From DASPJL01 sp035628645 (GTDB lineage: Bacteria; Bacteroidota; Bacteroidia; Cytophagales; Cyclobacteriaceae), in assembly GCA_035628645.1 (NCBI GenBank), contig DASPJL010000054.1, positions 1 through 54,064 of the forward strand: 54,064 nt of DNA, in the 5' to 3' direction. The notes beneath the pieces are model-generated. The model was not told the DNA's origin, ran no database searches, and saw nothing but the letters and a program-made list of their open reading frames with translations. Below, one piece after another: positions 22,845-31,223 of the stretch. Each line of letters starts with the position of its first letter. The first letter of the stretch is position 1. Made by a program: the position numbers and the translations under genes.

Positions 22845-23708
22845 TTATTTAGCATTAGTTACTTTTTTTGCTTTGGAATTACTTTTTACTTCTTCAAGCC
22901 GGAAAGTAGAAGTCCTGCTTTTTACTTTATATGACCAGTAAAGGACAAATATGCCAATCAAAACAAAAGGAATACTTAAAACCTGACCCATGTTTAGAGC
23001 AAGTTGATCTTCAAATGCTTCCTGGTTTTCTTTAAAAAACTCAACAAAAAACCTTTGTCCAAAAAGTGTGATGAGAAAAATTCCAAAAATAAGCCCATTA
23101 TACATAACCGCTTTTCTGTTTTTCCAGATCAGGAACAAAACAGTAAATAGGATAAAACAAAAAATCCCCTCATATAATTGAGCAGGATGTCTTGCAAAAT
23201 CTTCTCCATTCCTCACAAACACAAATCCCCAGGGTACATCTGTGGGCGTTCCTACAATTTCAGAATTTAAAAGGTTGCCAACCCTGATACATCCGCCGGT
23301 AAACGCTACAACTATTACCAGTCTGTCCAGCATCCAGAAATAATTATAGTTCTTATTCCTACAGAAAAGATAAAGCCCTGTAAGAATACCAATCGCTGCC
23401 CCATGACTTGCCAAACCCGCATAGGGTGGAAGAATGATTTGTAATGGATCGGTAAGGAATGTGGATGGTTCATAAAAAAGAAAATGGCCAAACCTTGCTC
23501 CTATAATGGTAGCGATAAAAATATATAATGTTAAAGATTCTACATCCTCTGCCTTTTTACCATCTTTTTTAAAAAAATGGAACATAAGCTGCTGACTCAC
23601 CACAAACCCTACCAACCACATCACGCCATACCATTTTAAAGGCCAGTCAATTCCGGGAATTATAAAAATATCAGGGTCTACGTTCCAGATTATGTAAGAT
23701 AAATTCAT
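22845..23708 (-). CDS. lgt: Prolipoprotein diacylglyceryl transferase
   Basis: This 287-residue, seven-helix inner-membrane enzyme transfers diacylglyceryl from phosphatidylglycerol to the lipobox cysteine of prolipoproteins. That is the first step in maturation of the many lipoproteins in this window, including both SusD proteins. The family signature is visible as GGCIRVGNLLNSEIVGTPTD (GRxGNxxNxE type, with Val in place of Ile) and the functional His in YAGLASHGAAIG. The N-terminal WPLKWYGVMWLVGF and the C-terminal FGQRFFVEFFKENQ are typical. The C-terminus has a basic tail. A good terminator follows. Confidence 0.96.
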   Translation of the reverse strand: MNLSYIIWNVDPDIFIIPGIDWPLKWYGVMWLVGFVVSQQLMFHFFKKDGKKAEDVESLTLYIFIATIIGARFGHFLFYEPSTFLTDPLQIILPPYAGLASHGAAIGILTGLYLFCRNKNYNYFWMLDRLVIVVAFTGGCIRVGNLLNSEIVGTPTDVPWGFVFVRNGEDFARHPAQLYEGIFCFILFTVLFLIWKNRKAVMYNGLIFGIFLITLFGQRFFVEFFKENQEAFEDQLALNMGQVLSIPFVLIGIFVLYWSYKVKSRTSTFRLEEVKSNSKAKKVTNAK

Positions 23709-23752
23709 TATTTTCTATCGATAAAATTAAAATATTAAGGTGCATAAATAGG

Positions 23753-24310
23753 TTAAAAATGTTTCCTGTCAAAAATTTCCTTCATCACAAAAGCTGTTTT
23801 TATATTTTCAGGATCTTTTAAAAAATTAGCATAAGGGTTTAATGTTTTTTCTTCCTCGGGGTATTCAAATTCAATTTTATGTGCCTGTTCATAGTCAGAA
23901 TCATACCTTTTTATTTCATTATAATTTTGCACTTTATCAAAATGATCGTGAAATTTCTCGGTCTTTAATCCTTCATAAGTCAACGGTTTCCTTTCCAGAT
24001 TTTCCTTTTCTAAAGCTCCTTCCCTCTTTTCTTCATAAATTTTCCCTGGCTTGATTCGCTTTTCAGGCTTTACAACTTCTTTAGAATGTTTGATTTCTCT
24101 TTCAATATTTTTTATCGTTTCCTGTAATGTAGACTTCTTTTTTTCAGGAGGAGCGTCTGCATACGATCGGGTTGGCGTAGAATGAGGCAAGGGCTGTTTT
24201 GGCGCCTGTGGGAAATTAGTTTTTTGTTTGGCAGGCCCTTTTTTCATTTTAAACAGAGCATATATTACCACAGCCAAAATATAAAGTATTACTTTAAAAA
24301 GATCGTCCAT
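23753..24310 (-). CDS. Membrane-anchored hypothetical protein
   Basis: In this 185-residue protein residues 4-20 form one membrane helix (LFKVILYILAVVIYALF). A basic and proline-rich linker (KMKKGPAKQKTNFPQAPKQP) follows, and then a highly charged Lys/Glu-rich region (about 58-150) likely to be disordered or coiled. The C-terminal LKDPENIKTAFVMKEIFDRKHF is the most ordered part. It would be a bitopic inner-membrane protein with a cytoplasmic tail. It is 44 bases upstream of lgt on the same strand, so co-transcription is likely. It resembles short uncharacterised Bacteroidota proteins; no function is known. Confidence 0.75.
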   Translation of the reverse strand: MDDLFKVILYILAVVIYALFKMKKGPAKQKTNFPQAPKQPLPHSTPTRSYADAPPEKKKSTLQETIKNIEREIKHSKEVVKPEKRIKPGKIYEEKREGALEKENLERKPLTYEGLKTEKFHDHFDKVQNYNEIKRYDSDYEQAHKIEFEYPEEEKTLNPYANFLKDPENIKTAFVMKEIFDRKHF

Positions 24311-24427
24311 TTAATTATTCTTTTAAGTTTCCACACTTCTTCTATTCCAACTCCATTTTCAGTAAATGTAGCTATATCTCTTACAACAATAGAAAATTTT
24401 TATCAATGGACAATTCATTTATTATAT

Positions 24428-24435
24428 TAATTTTG
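24428..24435 (+). promoter_or_regulatory. Candidate -7 element of smc
   Basis: TAATTTTG matches TANNTTTG and lies 29 bases before the smc ATG. No TTG was found at the expected -33 distance, so support is partial. Confidence 0.4.
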
Positions 24436-24464
24436 TTTTTACACGTGAAAAATTTTCCATCCTA

Positions 24465-27400
24465 ATGCTTCTGACAAAACTAGAAATAAAAGGCTTTAAG
24501 AGTTTTGGAGATAAAGTAATAATCAATTTTGACGAAGGAATAACAGGAATCGTAGGACCAAACGGATGCGGCAAATCCAATGTGGTCGATGCTATCCGTT
24601 GGGTGCTAGGCGAACAAAAGACCAAAGCCCTCCGCTCCGAAAAGATGGAAAACGTAATCTTTAACGGTACAAAAAACCGAAAGCCTACGCAGCTTGCAGA
24701 AGTTTCACTTACTTTCAACAACACCAAAAATCTTCTTCCAACAGAATATTCCGAAGTCACCATTACCCGGAAGTATTACAGATCCGGGGAAAGTGAATAT
24801 ATGCTTAATGGTATTGCCTGCCGGCTGAAGGACATTAACAACCTTTTCCTAGATACCGGTATTGGCTCTGACAGCTATGCCATTATTGAGTTGAAAATGG
24901 TCGATGATATTCTTAATGACAAGGACCATTCGAGGCGGGGGTTATTTGAAGAAGCCGCGGGTATTTCCAAGTTTAAGATCCGAAAAAAGGAAACCTTCAG
25001 AAAACTGGAAGATACGGACAAGGATTTGGAAAGAGTGGAAGACCTGCTTTTTGAGATCGGAAAAAATCTAAAATCCCTTGAAAAGCAAGCCAAACAAACA
25101 GAAGCATATTTCAAATTAAAAGAAGAGTACAAAGAGCTAAGTACAAGGCTAGCGCGAAAACTCATATGGAAATATTCAAACAGTCTTACAGAAATCAATG
25201 CTAAGGTCGAAGTTGAAAACGATAAAAAGCTGACTTTATCAAAACAAATAGCTGAAAAGGAGGCCTTACTTGAAAAAGAAAAAGCTGCTTTAATTAATAA
25301 GGAAAAGCTACTTGCTTCCAGACAGAAATCTTTAAACGAGCATGTAAATAAAATCAGGCAATACGAGAGTGAGCACAAAATTAAAAATGAAAGATTAAGA
25401 TACCTTAACGACAAGGCCGGAAACCTGAGCGGGCAATTAGAACAGGATAAAAAAAGCAATGAGAGAGCGGAGTTTAGTATTGAAAGTCTTACCAACGAAC
25501 TAAATAGTGCGGAAAAGATTTTCATGGAAACAGAAGCAAAAATTTCTGTTTTAAAAGCACAATACGAGGAGCAAAAAACCAAAACGACTTCCGTACAACA
25601 GCAGGTAAATCAGCTTAGCGCCCAACTAAAAGCACAACAAGAAGAAAATTATAAACTGACTAAGTCTTTAGAAATAAAGCAAATTCAACTTTCGTCCCTC
25701 AAACAAGAATTGGACAAAGCCACCACGGATTCCTCCAGTCAATCGGCTAACCTTTCTGATTTCGAAGTAAAACTTGATTATCTTGAAGGGCAACTTGAAG
25801 ATAAGAGAACAGAAGAAGCCAATCTCAAGTCATTGGAAGAGGAAATTCAAAAAAGGATTTCTTCAACGGAACATCTGCTAGAACTAATAAAAGAAGAAAA
25901 AGTAGTACTGACAAGGAAACTGGATGCCAGTCAAAATGAATATAACCTGACCAAATCACTGGTAGATAACCTGGAAGGATTCCCTGAGGCCATTCGTTTC
26001 CTAAAGAAAAACTCCGCCTGGGGAAAAAACATTCCGCTTCTTTCCGATGTCATTTCCTGCGAAGAAAAATATAAGGTAACCATTGAGAATTTTCTTGAGC
26101 CTTATATGAACTACTATATTGTGGATAATATAGAACAAGCTTACCTGGCCGTAAGTCTTTTGACCGAAGCTTCCAGGGGCAAGGCCAACTTTTTTTTACT
26201 GGATTCTTTTGAAAACTACCATGGCACCACTGCCAAGATCATAGAAAATGCTACAGCGGCCTCAGAAATTATAGAATATGATGTCAAGTACAGAAAGCTG
26301 GTACAGTTTGTTTTGGACAATGTATATTTAGTCCAGGGAGGAAAAGATAGAATTCCAAAGGATCCTGACACCATATTCATTCTGGAAGATGGGCATATTA
26401 CCAAAAGAAAACACAGCATTACAGGAGGTTCTATAGGAATATTTGAAGGTAAAAGAATAGGCAGGGCAAAAAATCTTGAGAAACTTTTGGTTCAGATAAA
26501 TAGCCTTTCAACAAAACTTGAAGAGGTTAATTTAAACCTGAATGAAAAGATCGAGGAATTAAAGAATTTAAAATCAAATACTTATAGGTCTCAATTAGAA
26601 AGCCTTCAGACTGAAATTAAACTTCTTAGTGACGAGCACATTACCATTAAAACCCGTCAGGAGCAATTCCAGCAACTCCTAAACAGCAATACCTTAAGGA
26701 AAGAAGATATTCTGGATAAGATCACTGATATAACTGCAGAAATTGAAGAAACCACTCCAAAAGTAAGTGAAGTAGCCAAAGCGCTTAAAGATCTTGAGGA
26801 AAGCATTACGGATTTAAGGGAAGATGTTGACATCCAAAATGACTTGTTACAGCAAAAATCCGCAACTTTTAACCAGGAAAACATTCTTTTCTATCAGCAG
26901 CAAAACAAGGTAAAAGGGCTGGAACAAGAGATCGGACACAAACAGAATGCTTGGGAAACCAGCAAGGCAAGAATTGATAAAAACTTAGAAGATCTTAAGG
27001 AAACGGAGGATGAAATTAAAAGACTTCTTGAATCCGCAGAAAACAAAGAAGATGATTTGCTGGAATTGTATACCGAAAAGGAAACCATTGAAGAAGGCGT
27101 TCGCGAGATAGAAAAAGATTATTATTCTTCCAGAGGAAACATAGATGTAATAGAAAAAAGCATAAGAGAAGTTCAACGATTGAAGGAATCTTCAGATACC
27201 CTTATCAATGAATTCCAGCTCAAGTTAAATGAGCTAAAATTAAATCTTACTTCAATACGTGAGCGGCTTTCTGTGGAATTCAGCCTTAATGCCGATGACT
27301 TAGTTCATGAAGATGCTGAAGAACAATTGGATGAAGAAACCTTAAAGCAGAAAGTAACAGATTCAAAAAGAAAGCTTGAAAACATTGGACCAATAAACCC

Positions 27401-27986
27401 GATGGCGATGGAGGCTTATAATGAAATCAAGCAGCGAAATGATTTTATCCATGAACAAAGGGAGGATTTACGGAAAGCAAAAGCCTCTTTGATGGAAACA
27501 ATCAACCAGATAGATACCATTGCCAAAGAAACTTTTGAGAAAGCCTTTTTCAGTATCCGGGAGAATTTTATCAAGGTATTCCGATCACTTTTTTCTGAAG
27601 AAGATAGCTGCGACCTCACCCTTTCTGATCCCAATAATCCATTGGATTCTACCATTGACATCATTGCAAAACCTAAAGGGAAGCGACCATTAACCATCAA
27701 TCAATTATCTGGGGGAGAAAAAACGTTGACAGCTACTTCCCTCCTTTTTGCCATTTACCTTCTAAAACCTGCTCCTTTTTGTATCTTCGATGAGGTAGAT
27801 GCTCCTCTTGATGATGCCAATATTGACAAATTCAACAACATCATTAAAAAGTTCTCTTCAGAATCCCAATTCATCATTGTGACGCACAACAAGCGAACAA
27901 TGGCCAGTACAGATGTTATTTACGGTGTAACCATGATCGAGCAAGGCGTGTCGAGGGTAGTTCCGGTGGATTTAAGGGCTTTGTAG
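24465..27986 (+). CDS. smc: Chromosome segregation ATPase SMC
   Basis: This 1173-residue protein has complete SMC architecture. The N-terminal ATPase half begins MLLTKLEIKGFKSFGDKV, with Walker A GPNGCGKSN (31-39). Long coiled coils occupy about 170-500 and 680-1010. The hinge at about 505-670 includes PEAIRFLKKNSAWGKNIPLL and TGGSIGIFEGKRIGR. The C-terminal half has the signature LSGGEKTLTA and Walker B FCIFDEVDAPLDD. It would form the bacterial condensin ring with ScpA and ScpB, which are not encoded here, and compact and segregate the chromosome in the cytoplasm. Length is standard. The gene starts a plus-strand block after the divergent lgt gene set. Confidence 0.97.
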   Translation: MLLTKLEIKGFKSFGDKVIINFDEGITGIVGPNGCGKSNVVDAIRWVLGEQKTKALRSEKMENVIFNGTKNRKPTQLAEVSLTFNNTKNLLPTEYSEVTITRKYYRSGESEYMLNGIACRLKDINNLFLDTGIGSDSYAIIELKMVDDILNDKDHSRRGLFEEAAGISKFKIRKKETFRKLEDTDKDLERVEDLLFEIGKNLKSLEKQAKQTEAYFKLKEEYKELSTRLARKLIWKYSNSLTEINAKVEVENDKKLTLSKQIAEKEALLEKEKAALINKEKLLASRQKSLNEHVNKIRQYESEHKIKNERLRYLNDKAGNLSGQLEQDKKSNERAEFSIESLTNELNSAEKIFMETEAKISVLKAQYEEQKTKTTSVQQQVNQLSAQLKAQQEENYKLTKSLEIKQIQLSSLKQELDKATTDSSSQSANLSDFEVKLDYLEGQLEDKRTEEANLKSLEEEIQKRISSTEHLLELIKEEKVVLTRKLDASQNEYNLTKSLVDNLEGFPEAIRFLKKNSAWGKNIPLLSDVISCEEKYKVTIENFLEPYMNYYIVDNIEQAYLAVSLLTEASRGKANFFLLDSFENYHGTTAKIIENATAASEIIEYDVKYRKLVQFVLDNVYLVQGGKDRIPKDPDTIFILEDGHITKRKHSITGGSIGIFEGKRIGRAKNLEKLLVQINSLSTKLEEVNLNLNEKIEELKNLKSNTYRSQLESLQTEIKLLSDEHITIKTRQEQFQQLLNSNTLRKEDILDKITDITAEIEETTPKVSEVAKALKDLEESITDLREDVDIQNDLLQQKSATFNQENILFYQQQNKVKGLEQEIGHKQNAWETSKARIDKNLEDLKETEDEIKRLLESAENKEDDLLELYTEKETIEEGVREIEKDYYSSRGNIDVIEKSIREVQRLKESSDTLINEFQLKLNELKLNLTSIRERLSVEFSLNADDLVHEDAEEQLDEETLKQKVTDSKRKLENIGPINPMAMEAYNEIKQRNDFIHEQREDLRKAKASLMETINQIDTIAKETFEKAFFSIRENFIKVFRSLFSEEDSCDLTLSDPNNPLDSTIDIIAKPKGKRPLTINQLSGGEKTLTATSLLFAIYLLKPAPFCIFDEVDAPLDDANIDKFNNIIKKFSSESQFIIVTHNKRTMASTDVIYGVTMIEQGVSRVVPVDLRAL

Positions 27987-28061
27987 GATGACAGGAATGA
28001 GCGACGAAAAGGGGCGCTTTCCTAAAAGGCCAAAGCTTTCAATATAAGTTAGAACGGCTGT

Positions 28062-28094
28062 TTTGAATGAAAAAGAGAAAAATATTTACCTTTG
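28062..28094 (+). promoter_or_regulatory. Promoter of the MntA/HepT pair
   Basis: TTTG at 28062-28065, a 21-base spacer and TACCTTTG at 28087-28094 match the phylum consensus. Transcription would begin at about 28098-28101, essentially at the ATG at 28099, which suggests a leaderless message and argues against the upstream in-frame start at 28063. Confidence 0.65.
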
Positions 28095-28098
28095 TAAA

Positions 28099-28389
28099 AT
28101 GGAATCACCATTAGAAATAGAGCGTAAAATCAAAGAAGCAAAACCCTTTCTTAAGGAAAACTTTTTAGTTGACCAGATCGGGTATTTTGGTTCTTTTGCC
28201 AGAGGCGATTATAGAGAAGATTCTGATGTAGATATAATAGTTGAATGCAGAAGAGGAATCGGCTGGAAATTTTTTGACCTTAAAGACTATTTAGAAGAGA
28301 TTCTTGGAAGAAAGGTTGACCTGGTGACAGAAAATTCATTAAGGACAAAGTGGAAGAAATCAATCTTAAGCCAGGTAAAATATTTATGA
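28099..28389 (+). CDS. mntA: MntA-type nucleotidyltransferase (antitoxin of HEPN/MNT pair)
   Basis: The protein has 96 residues from the ATG at 28099 (MESPLEIERKI), chosen because the promoter overlaps the longer frame. It shows the minimal nucleotidyltransferase signature: GSFARG at 31-36, followed by the metal-binding pair in DSDVDIIVE (D43 and D45). In the MntA/HepT type VII system, the MNT enzyme neutralises the HEPN RNase by adding AMP to a tyrosine next to its RX4HXY motif. The stop overlaps the start of the HEPN gene by four bases (ATGA), so the two are translationally coupled. The C-terminal LGRKVDLVTENSL is typical. Cytoplasmic. Confidence 0.93.
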   Translation: MESPLEIERKIKEAKPFLKENFLVDQIGYFGSFARGDYREDSDVDIIVECRRGIGWKFFDLKDYLEEILGRKVDLVTENSLRTKWKKSILSQVKYL

Positions 28390-28751
28390 AAAAAGAAGAT
28401 AGAAGCTTTCTGGAATTCCTGGAAGACATGATTAATTCTATAGATAAGATTTTAAAGTATATAGAAACAGTTGAAGGTATTGAAGATTTTTTAAGTAATG
28501 ATATGGTGATTGATGCTGTAACCCGGAATTATGAAATCATAGGTGAGGCAGCAAATAAAATACCGATTGAAATTAAAGAAAAATACCCGGAAGTACCTTG
28601 GAGACAAATGTATGGGTTAAGAAATTTTGCTGCTCATGATTATCACAAAATAGATCATAGAATCCTTTGGGAAATAGCAGAAGACCATCTTGTTGAAAAC
28701 AGAATAATGCTCGAGGAAATTCTTGAAAAAGAAATTAATGCAAACAAATAG
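28386..28751 (+). CDS. hepT: HEPN-domain RNase toxin (HepT/DUF86)
   Basis: The protein has 121 residues from the ATG at 28386 (MKKEDRSFLEFL); a longer in-frame start at 28350 would overlap MntA more deeply and is not preferred. The fold is all-helical. The catalytic RX4HXY motif is intact as R79-NFAA-H84-D-Y86 in GLRNFAAHDY, so the toxin should be able to cut RNA. Y86 is the expected AMPylation target of the upstream nucleotidyltransferase. The conserved NYEIIGEAANKIP helix is the DUF86 hallmark. It forms a toxin-antitoxin pair with MntA right after smc. There is no sign of decay, in contrast to the PIN toxin at the window start. Confidence 0.93.
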   Translation: MKKEDRSFLEFLEDMINSIDKILKYIETVEGIEDFLSNDMVIDAVTRNYEIIGEAANKIPIEIKEKYPEVPWRQMYGLRNFAAHDYHKIDHRILWEIAEDHLVENRIMLEEILEKEINANK

Positions 28752-28803
28752 GCTAATACTCTTATTGCGGTTTATTCCTTCGTAATAACCCGTTGCATCA
28801 TTT

Positions 28804-28828
28804 CAACAGGTTTCCTAAAGGAATGACA
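28804..28828 (-). repeat. Copy 1 of a 25-base interspersed repeat
   Basis: The reverse complement reads TGTCATTCCTTTAGGAAACC plus CTGTTG-like end bases. It matches the segment at 46763-46787 at 22 of 25 positions. Both copies lie in intergenic DNA near gene ends, 18 kb apart, outside any recognised gene. Confidence 0.6.
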
Positions 28829-28851
28829 TGCAGAAGTTGGATTAAAAAAAT

Positions 28852-28899
28852 TGAATGCTGAGTGATGAAAATTCAACATTCAACACTCAGCATTTAACA
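28852..28899. repeat. TTGAATG-word inverted repeat behind the GH92 gene
   Basis: TGAATGCTGAGTG (28852-28864) and CACTCAGCATTTAA (28884-28897) pair almost perfectly around a loop of about 19 bases made of the same words (ATTCAACATTCAA). It lies just beyond the stop of the first GH92 gene (28910) and may serve as an mRNA 3' end. Confidence 0.6.
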
Positions 28900-28909
28900 T
28901 TACCTTCCT

Positions 28910-31192
28910 CTACTTCTCCTCCCTTGAAAAAGAATAAGGAAAATCTTCTTCGTTTGTCCCTCTTTGTTTATTTGGCTGATTGGTCATTTCGAAATCAATG
29001 GTAGCGCCATTCATTAAATCTGGGTGACTCAACCAGTTTTTGGAATAGGTTTGTCCATTTACTTTAACAGCATTAACGTAGCGATTTTCAGCGCTGTTGT
29101 TTGGAGCGTTAATTATCAGGCTTTTTCCGTTCTCAAGTTTTACTGTTGCTTTCTTAAATAAAGGCGCTCCTATTACATATTGATCCGTTCCGGGGCAAAC
29201 AGGATAAAAACCTAGAGACGAGAATACATACCATGCAGAAGTTTGTCCATTATCTTCATCGCCACAATAGCCATCAGGAGTAGGCTGGTACATTCTGTTC
29301 ATCGTTTCCCTTACCCAGTATTGGGTTTTCCAGGGAGCACCGGCATAGTTATAAAGGTAAATCATGTGCTGAATCGGCTGGTTTCCATGAGCATATTGTC
29401 CCATATTCGCGATCTGCATTTCCCTGATCTCATGGATCACAAAGCCATAATAACTTTCGTCAAATATTGGTGGAAGCATAAAAACAGAATCCAGTTTGGA
29501 AACAAACCGTTCCTTCCCTCCCATCAAATCAACCAATCCCTGTACATCATGAAAAACCGACCATGTATAGTGCCAGCTATTTCCTTCCGTAAAAGCGTCT
29601 CCCCATTTGAAAGGATTGAAGGGAGATTGAAACTTTCCATCTTTGTTTTTGCCTCTCATTAAGCCTGTAGCAGGATCAAAAATATTTCTATAATTCTGAC
29701 TGCGTTTGGCGTATAGCTTAATTTCCTTTTTAGGTCTTTTTAATGCCTTGGCCAATTGATAAATAGTAAAATCATTATAAGCGTATTCCAGGGTTCTTGC
29801 CGCATTTTCATTGATTTCCACATCATAAGGAACATAACCAAGGGAGTTATAATATTTAACCCCTTCGCGGCCTACAGCTGTCAAAGGCCCTTCATTGTTT
29901 GCGCCGTGTAACAAGGCTTCATACAAAATATTGATGTCATATCCTCTTAGTCCCTTGATATAAGCATCTGCTACTACCGAGGCCGAGTTGTTCCCAATCA
30001 TCACATTTCTGAAACCGGGACTTGACCATTCGGGAAGAAAACCGCCTTCTTTATAATCATTGATCAAGCCTTCCTGCATTTCTTTATTTATGGAAGGATA
30101 GGCTAAATTGAGAAAAGGGTATAACGCCCTGAAAGTATCCCAAAAACCTGTTCCTGCAAACATATACCCGGGCAATACTTTTCCATTATATGGACTATAG
30201 TGAAGCATTTTCCCGGAAGCGTCAATTTCATAATGTTTTTGAGGAAATTGTAGGGTTCTGTAAAGGCAGGAATAAAAGGTTCTCACCTGATCAATTGAAC
30301 CGCCTTCTATCAAAATTTTACTCAATTGCTCATTCCAAATATTTCTACCCTTTTCTTTTATAACCTCCAGTTTATCATTCCCAAGCTCTTTTAAATTCTG
30401 GTCTGCCTGCTCATGACTGATAAATGAAGAAGCTACCCTGGCATTTATTTGTTCTCCTTTTTGAGTTTTAAAACCGACGATAGCACCAACATGGTTGTCC
30501 TGCAATTCTGGCTTATTCACCATTACCGAGTCTTTCCAGGCGGAACTAAAAGTAAAAGGCTTATCAAAGACTACGACAAAGTAATTTTTAAAATTCTCAG
30601 GCACACCGCCACTATTTCTGGTAGTATATCCTATAATTTTATTTTCTTCAGGAATTATTTTAATGTAAGAACCTTTATCAAACGCATCCACAATTACAAA
30701 AGAGCTGTCTGTTTGCGGAAAAGTAAAACGAAAAATAGCCGCTCTTTCCGTGGGGGAAATTTCAGTGGTCACATTATGGTCGGCGAGATAAACGCTATAA
30801 TAGTAGGGTTTAACGATTTCCGATTTATGCGAAAACCAACTTGCTCTTTGATCTTGATTGATTTTAATTTCGCCAGTAATTGGCATGAGTGAAAATTGCC
30901 CATAATCGTTCATCCATGGACTAGGCTGATGAGTTTGTTTAAAACCTCTTATCTTATCTGCATCGTGCGTATAGGCCCAACCATTTCCCATTTCTCCTGT
31001 TTGTGGTGTCCAAAAGTTCATTCCCCAGGGAAGGGCAATGGCAGGATATGTATTTCCATTGGACATAAGTGGCTTGGAATCTGTTCCCATCAAAGGGTTT
31101 ACATAATCTACCGGATTGGTAACCTTATCGATGGTTTGTGCCTGGACTTTTATTGCTGACAACAGCACCAGAATGATAAATAATTTTCGCAT
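28910..31192 (-). CDS. GH92 alpha-mannosidase, probably alpha-1,2-type
   Basis: The protein has 760 residues: a signal peptide (MRKLFIILVLLSAIKVQAQ), an N-terminal beta-sandwich (about 25-260) and a Ca-dependent (alpha/alpha)6 barrel. Catalytic-type residues fit the characterised B. thetaiotaomicron enzyme BT3990 with a constant offset of about three: E536 in TEGNSWHYTW (acid) and D645/D647 in GDEDNGQTSAW (base region). H587-E588 in VIHEIREM corresponds to the His-Glu pair linked to alpha-1,2 specificity. This comparison comes from memory, not an alignment run. It would trim mannose from imported or surface-bound mannans or N-glycan-like chains. It is the last gene of the ECF sigma-controlled locus, 31 bases after the second GH92. 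Confidence 0.93.
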   Translation of the reverse strand: MRKLFIILVLLSAIKVQAQTIDKVTNPVDYVNPLMGTDSKPLMSNGNTYPAIALPWGMNFWTPQTGEMGNGWAYTHDADKIRGFKQTHQPSPWMNDYGQFSLMPITGEIKINQDQRASWFSHKSEIVKPYYYSVYLADHNVTTEISPTERAAIFRFTFPQTDSSFVIVDAFDKGSYIKIIPEENKIIGYTTRNSGGVPENFKNYFVVVFDKPFTFSSAWKDSVMVNKPELQDNHVGAIVGFKTQKGEQINARVASSFISHEQADQNLKELGNDKLEVIKEKGRNIWNEQLSKILIEGGSIDQVRTFYSCLYRTLQFPQKHYEIDASGKMLHYSPYNGKVLPGYMFAGTGFWDTFRALYPFLNLAYPSINKEMQEGLINDYKEGGFLPEWSSPGFRNVMIGNNSASVVADAYIKGLRGYDINILYEALLHGANNEGPLTAVGREGVKYYNSLGYVPYDVEINENAARTLEYAYNDFTIYQLAKALKRPKKEIKLYAKRSQNYRNIFDPATGLMRGKNKDGKFQSPFNPFKWGDAFTEGNSWHYTWSVFHDVQGLVDLMGGKERFVSKLDSVFMLPPIFDESYYGFVIHEIREMQIANMGQYAHGNQPIQHMIYLYNYAGAPWKTQYWVRETMNRMYQPTPDGYCGDEDNGQTSAWYVFSSLGFYPVCPGTDQYVIGAPLFKKATVKLENGKSLIINAPNNSAENRYVNAVKVNGQTYSKNWLSHPDLMNGATIDFEMTNQPNKQRGTNEEDFPYSFSREEK

Positions 31193-31223
31193 TTATTATA
31201 TTGTTTTACTTTAACTCAATTAT

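Noticed and set aside
24875..25582. 235-residue minus-strand frame opposite smc
   Set aside because: It is a Ser/Leu/Phe-rich mirror of coiled-coil codons with no start context or motif; a shadow of smc.
28063..28098. Twelve extra residues on the MntA frame
   Set aside because: The consensus promoter overlaps them, and the family pattern begins at the later ATG.
29243..31159. Several plus-strand frames of 87-147 codons opposite the GH92 gene
   Set aside because: They have no domain, start context or promoter; the minus strand encodes a complete enzyme.
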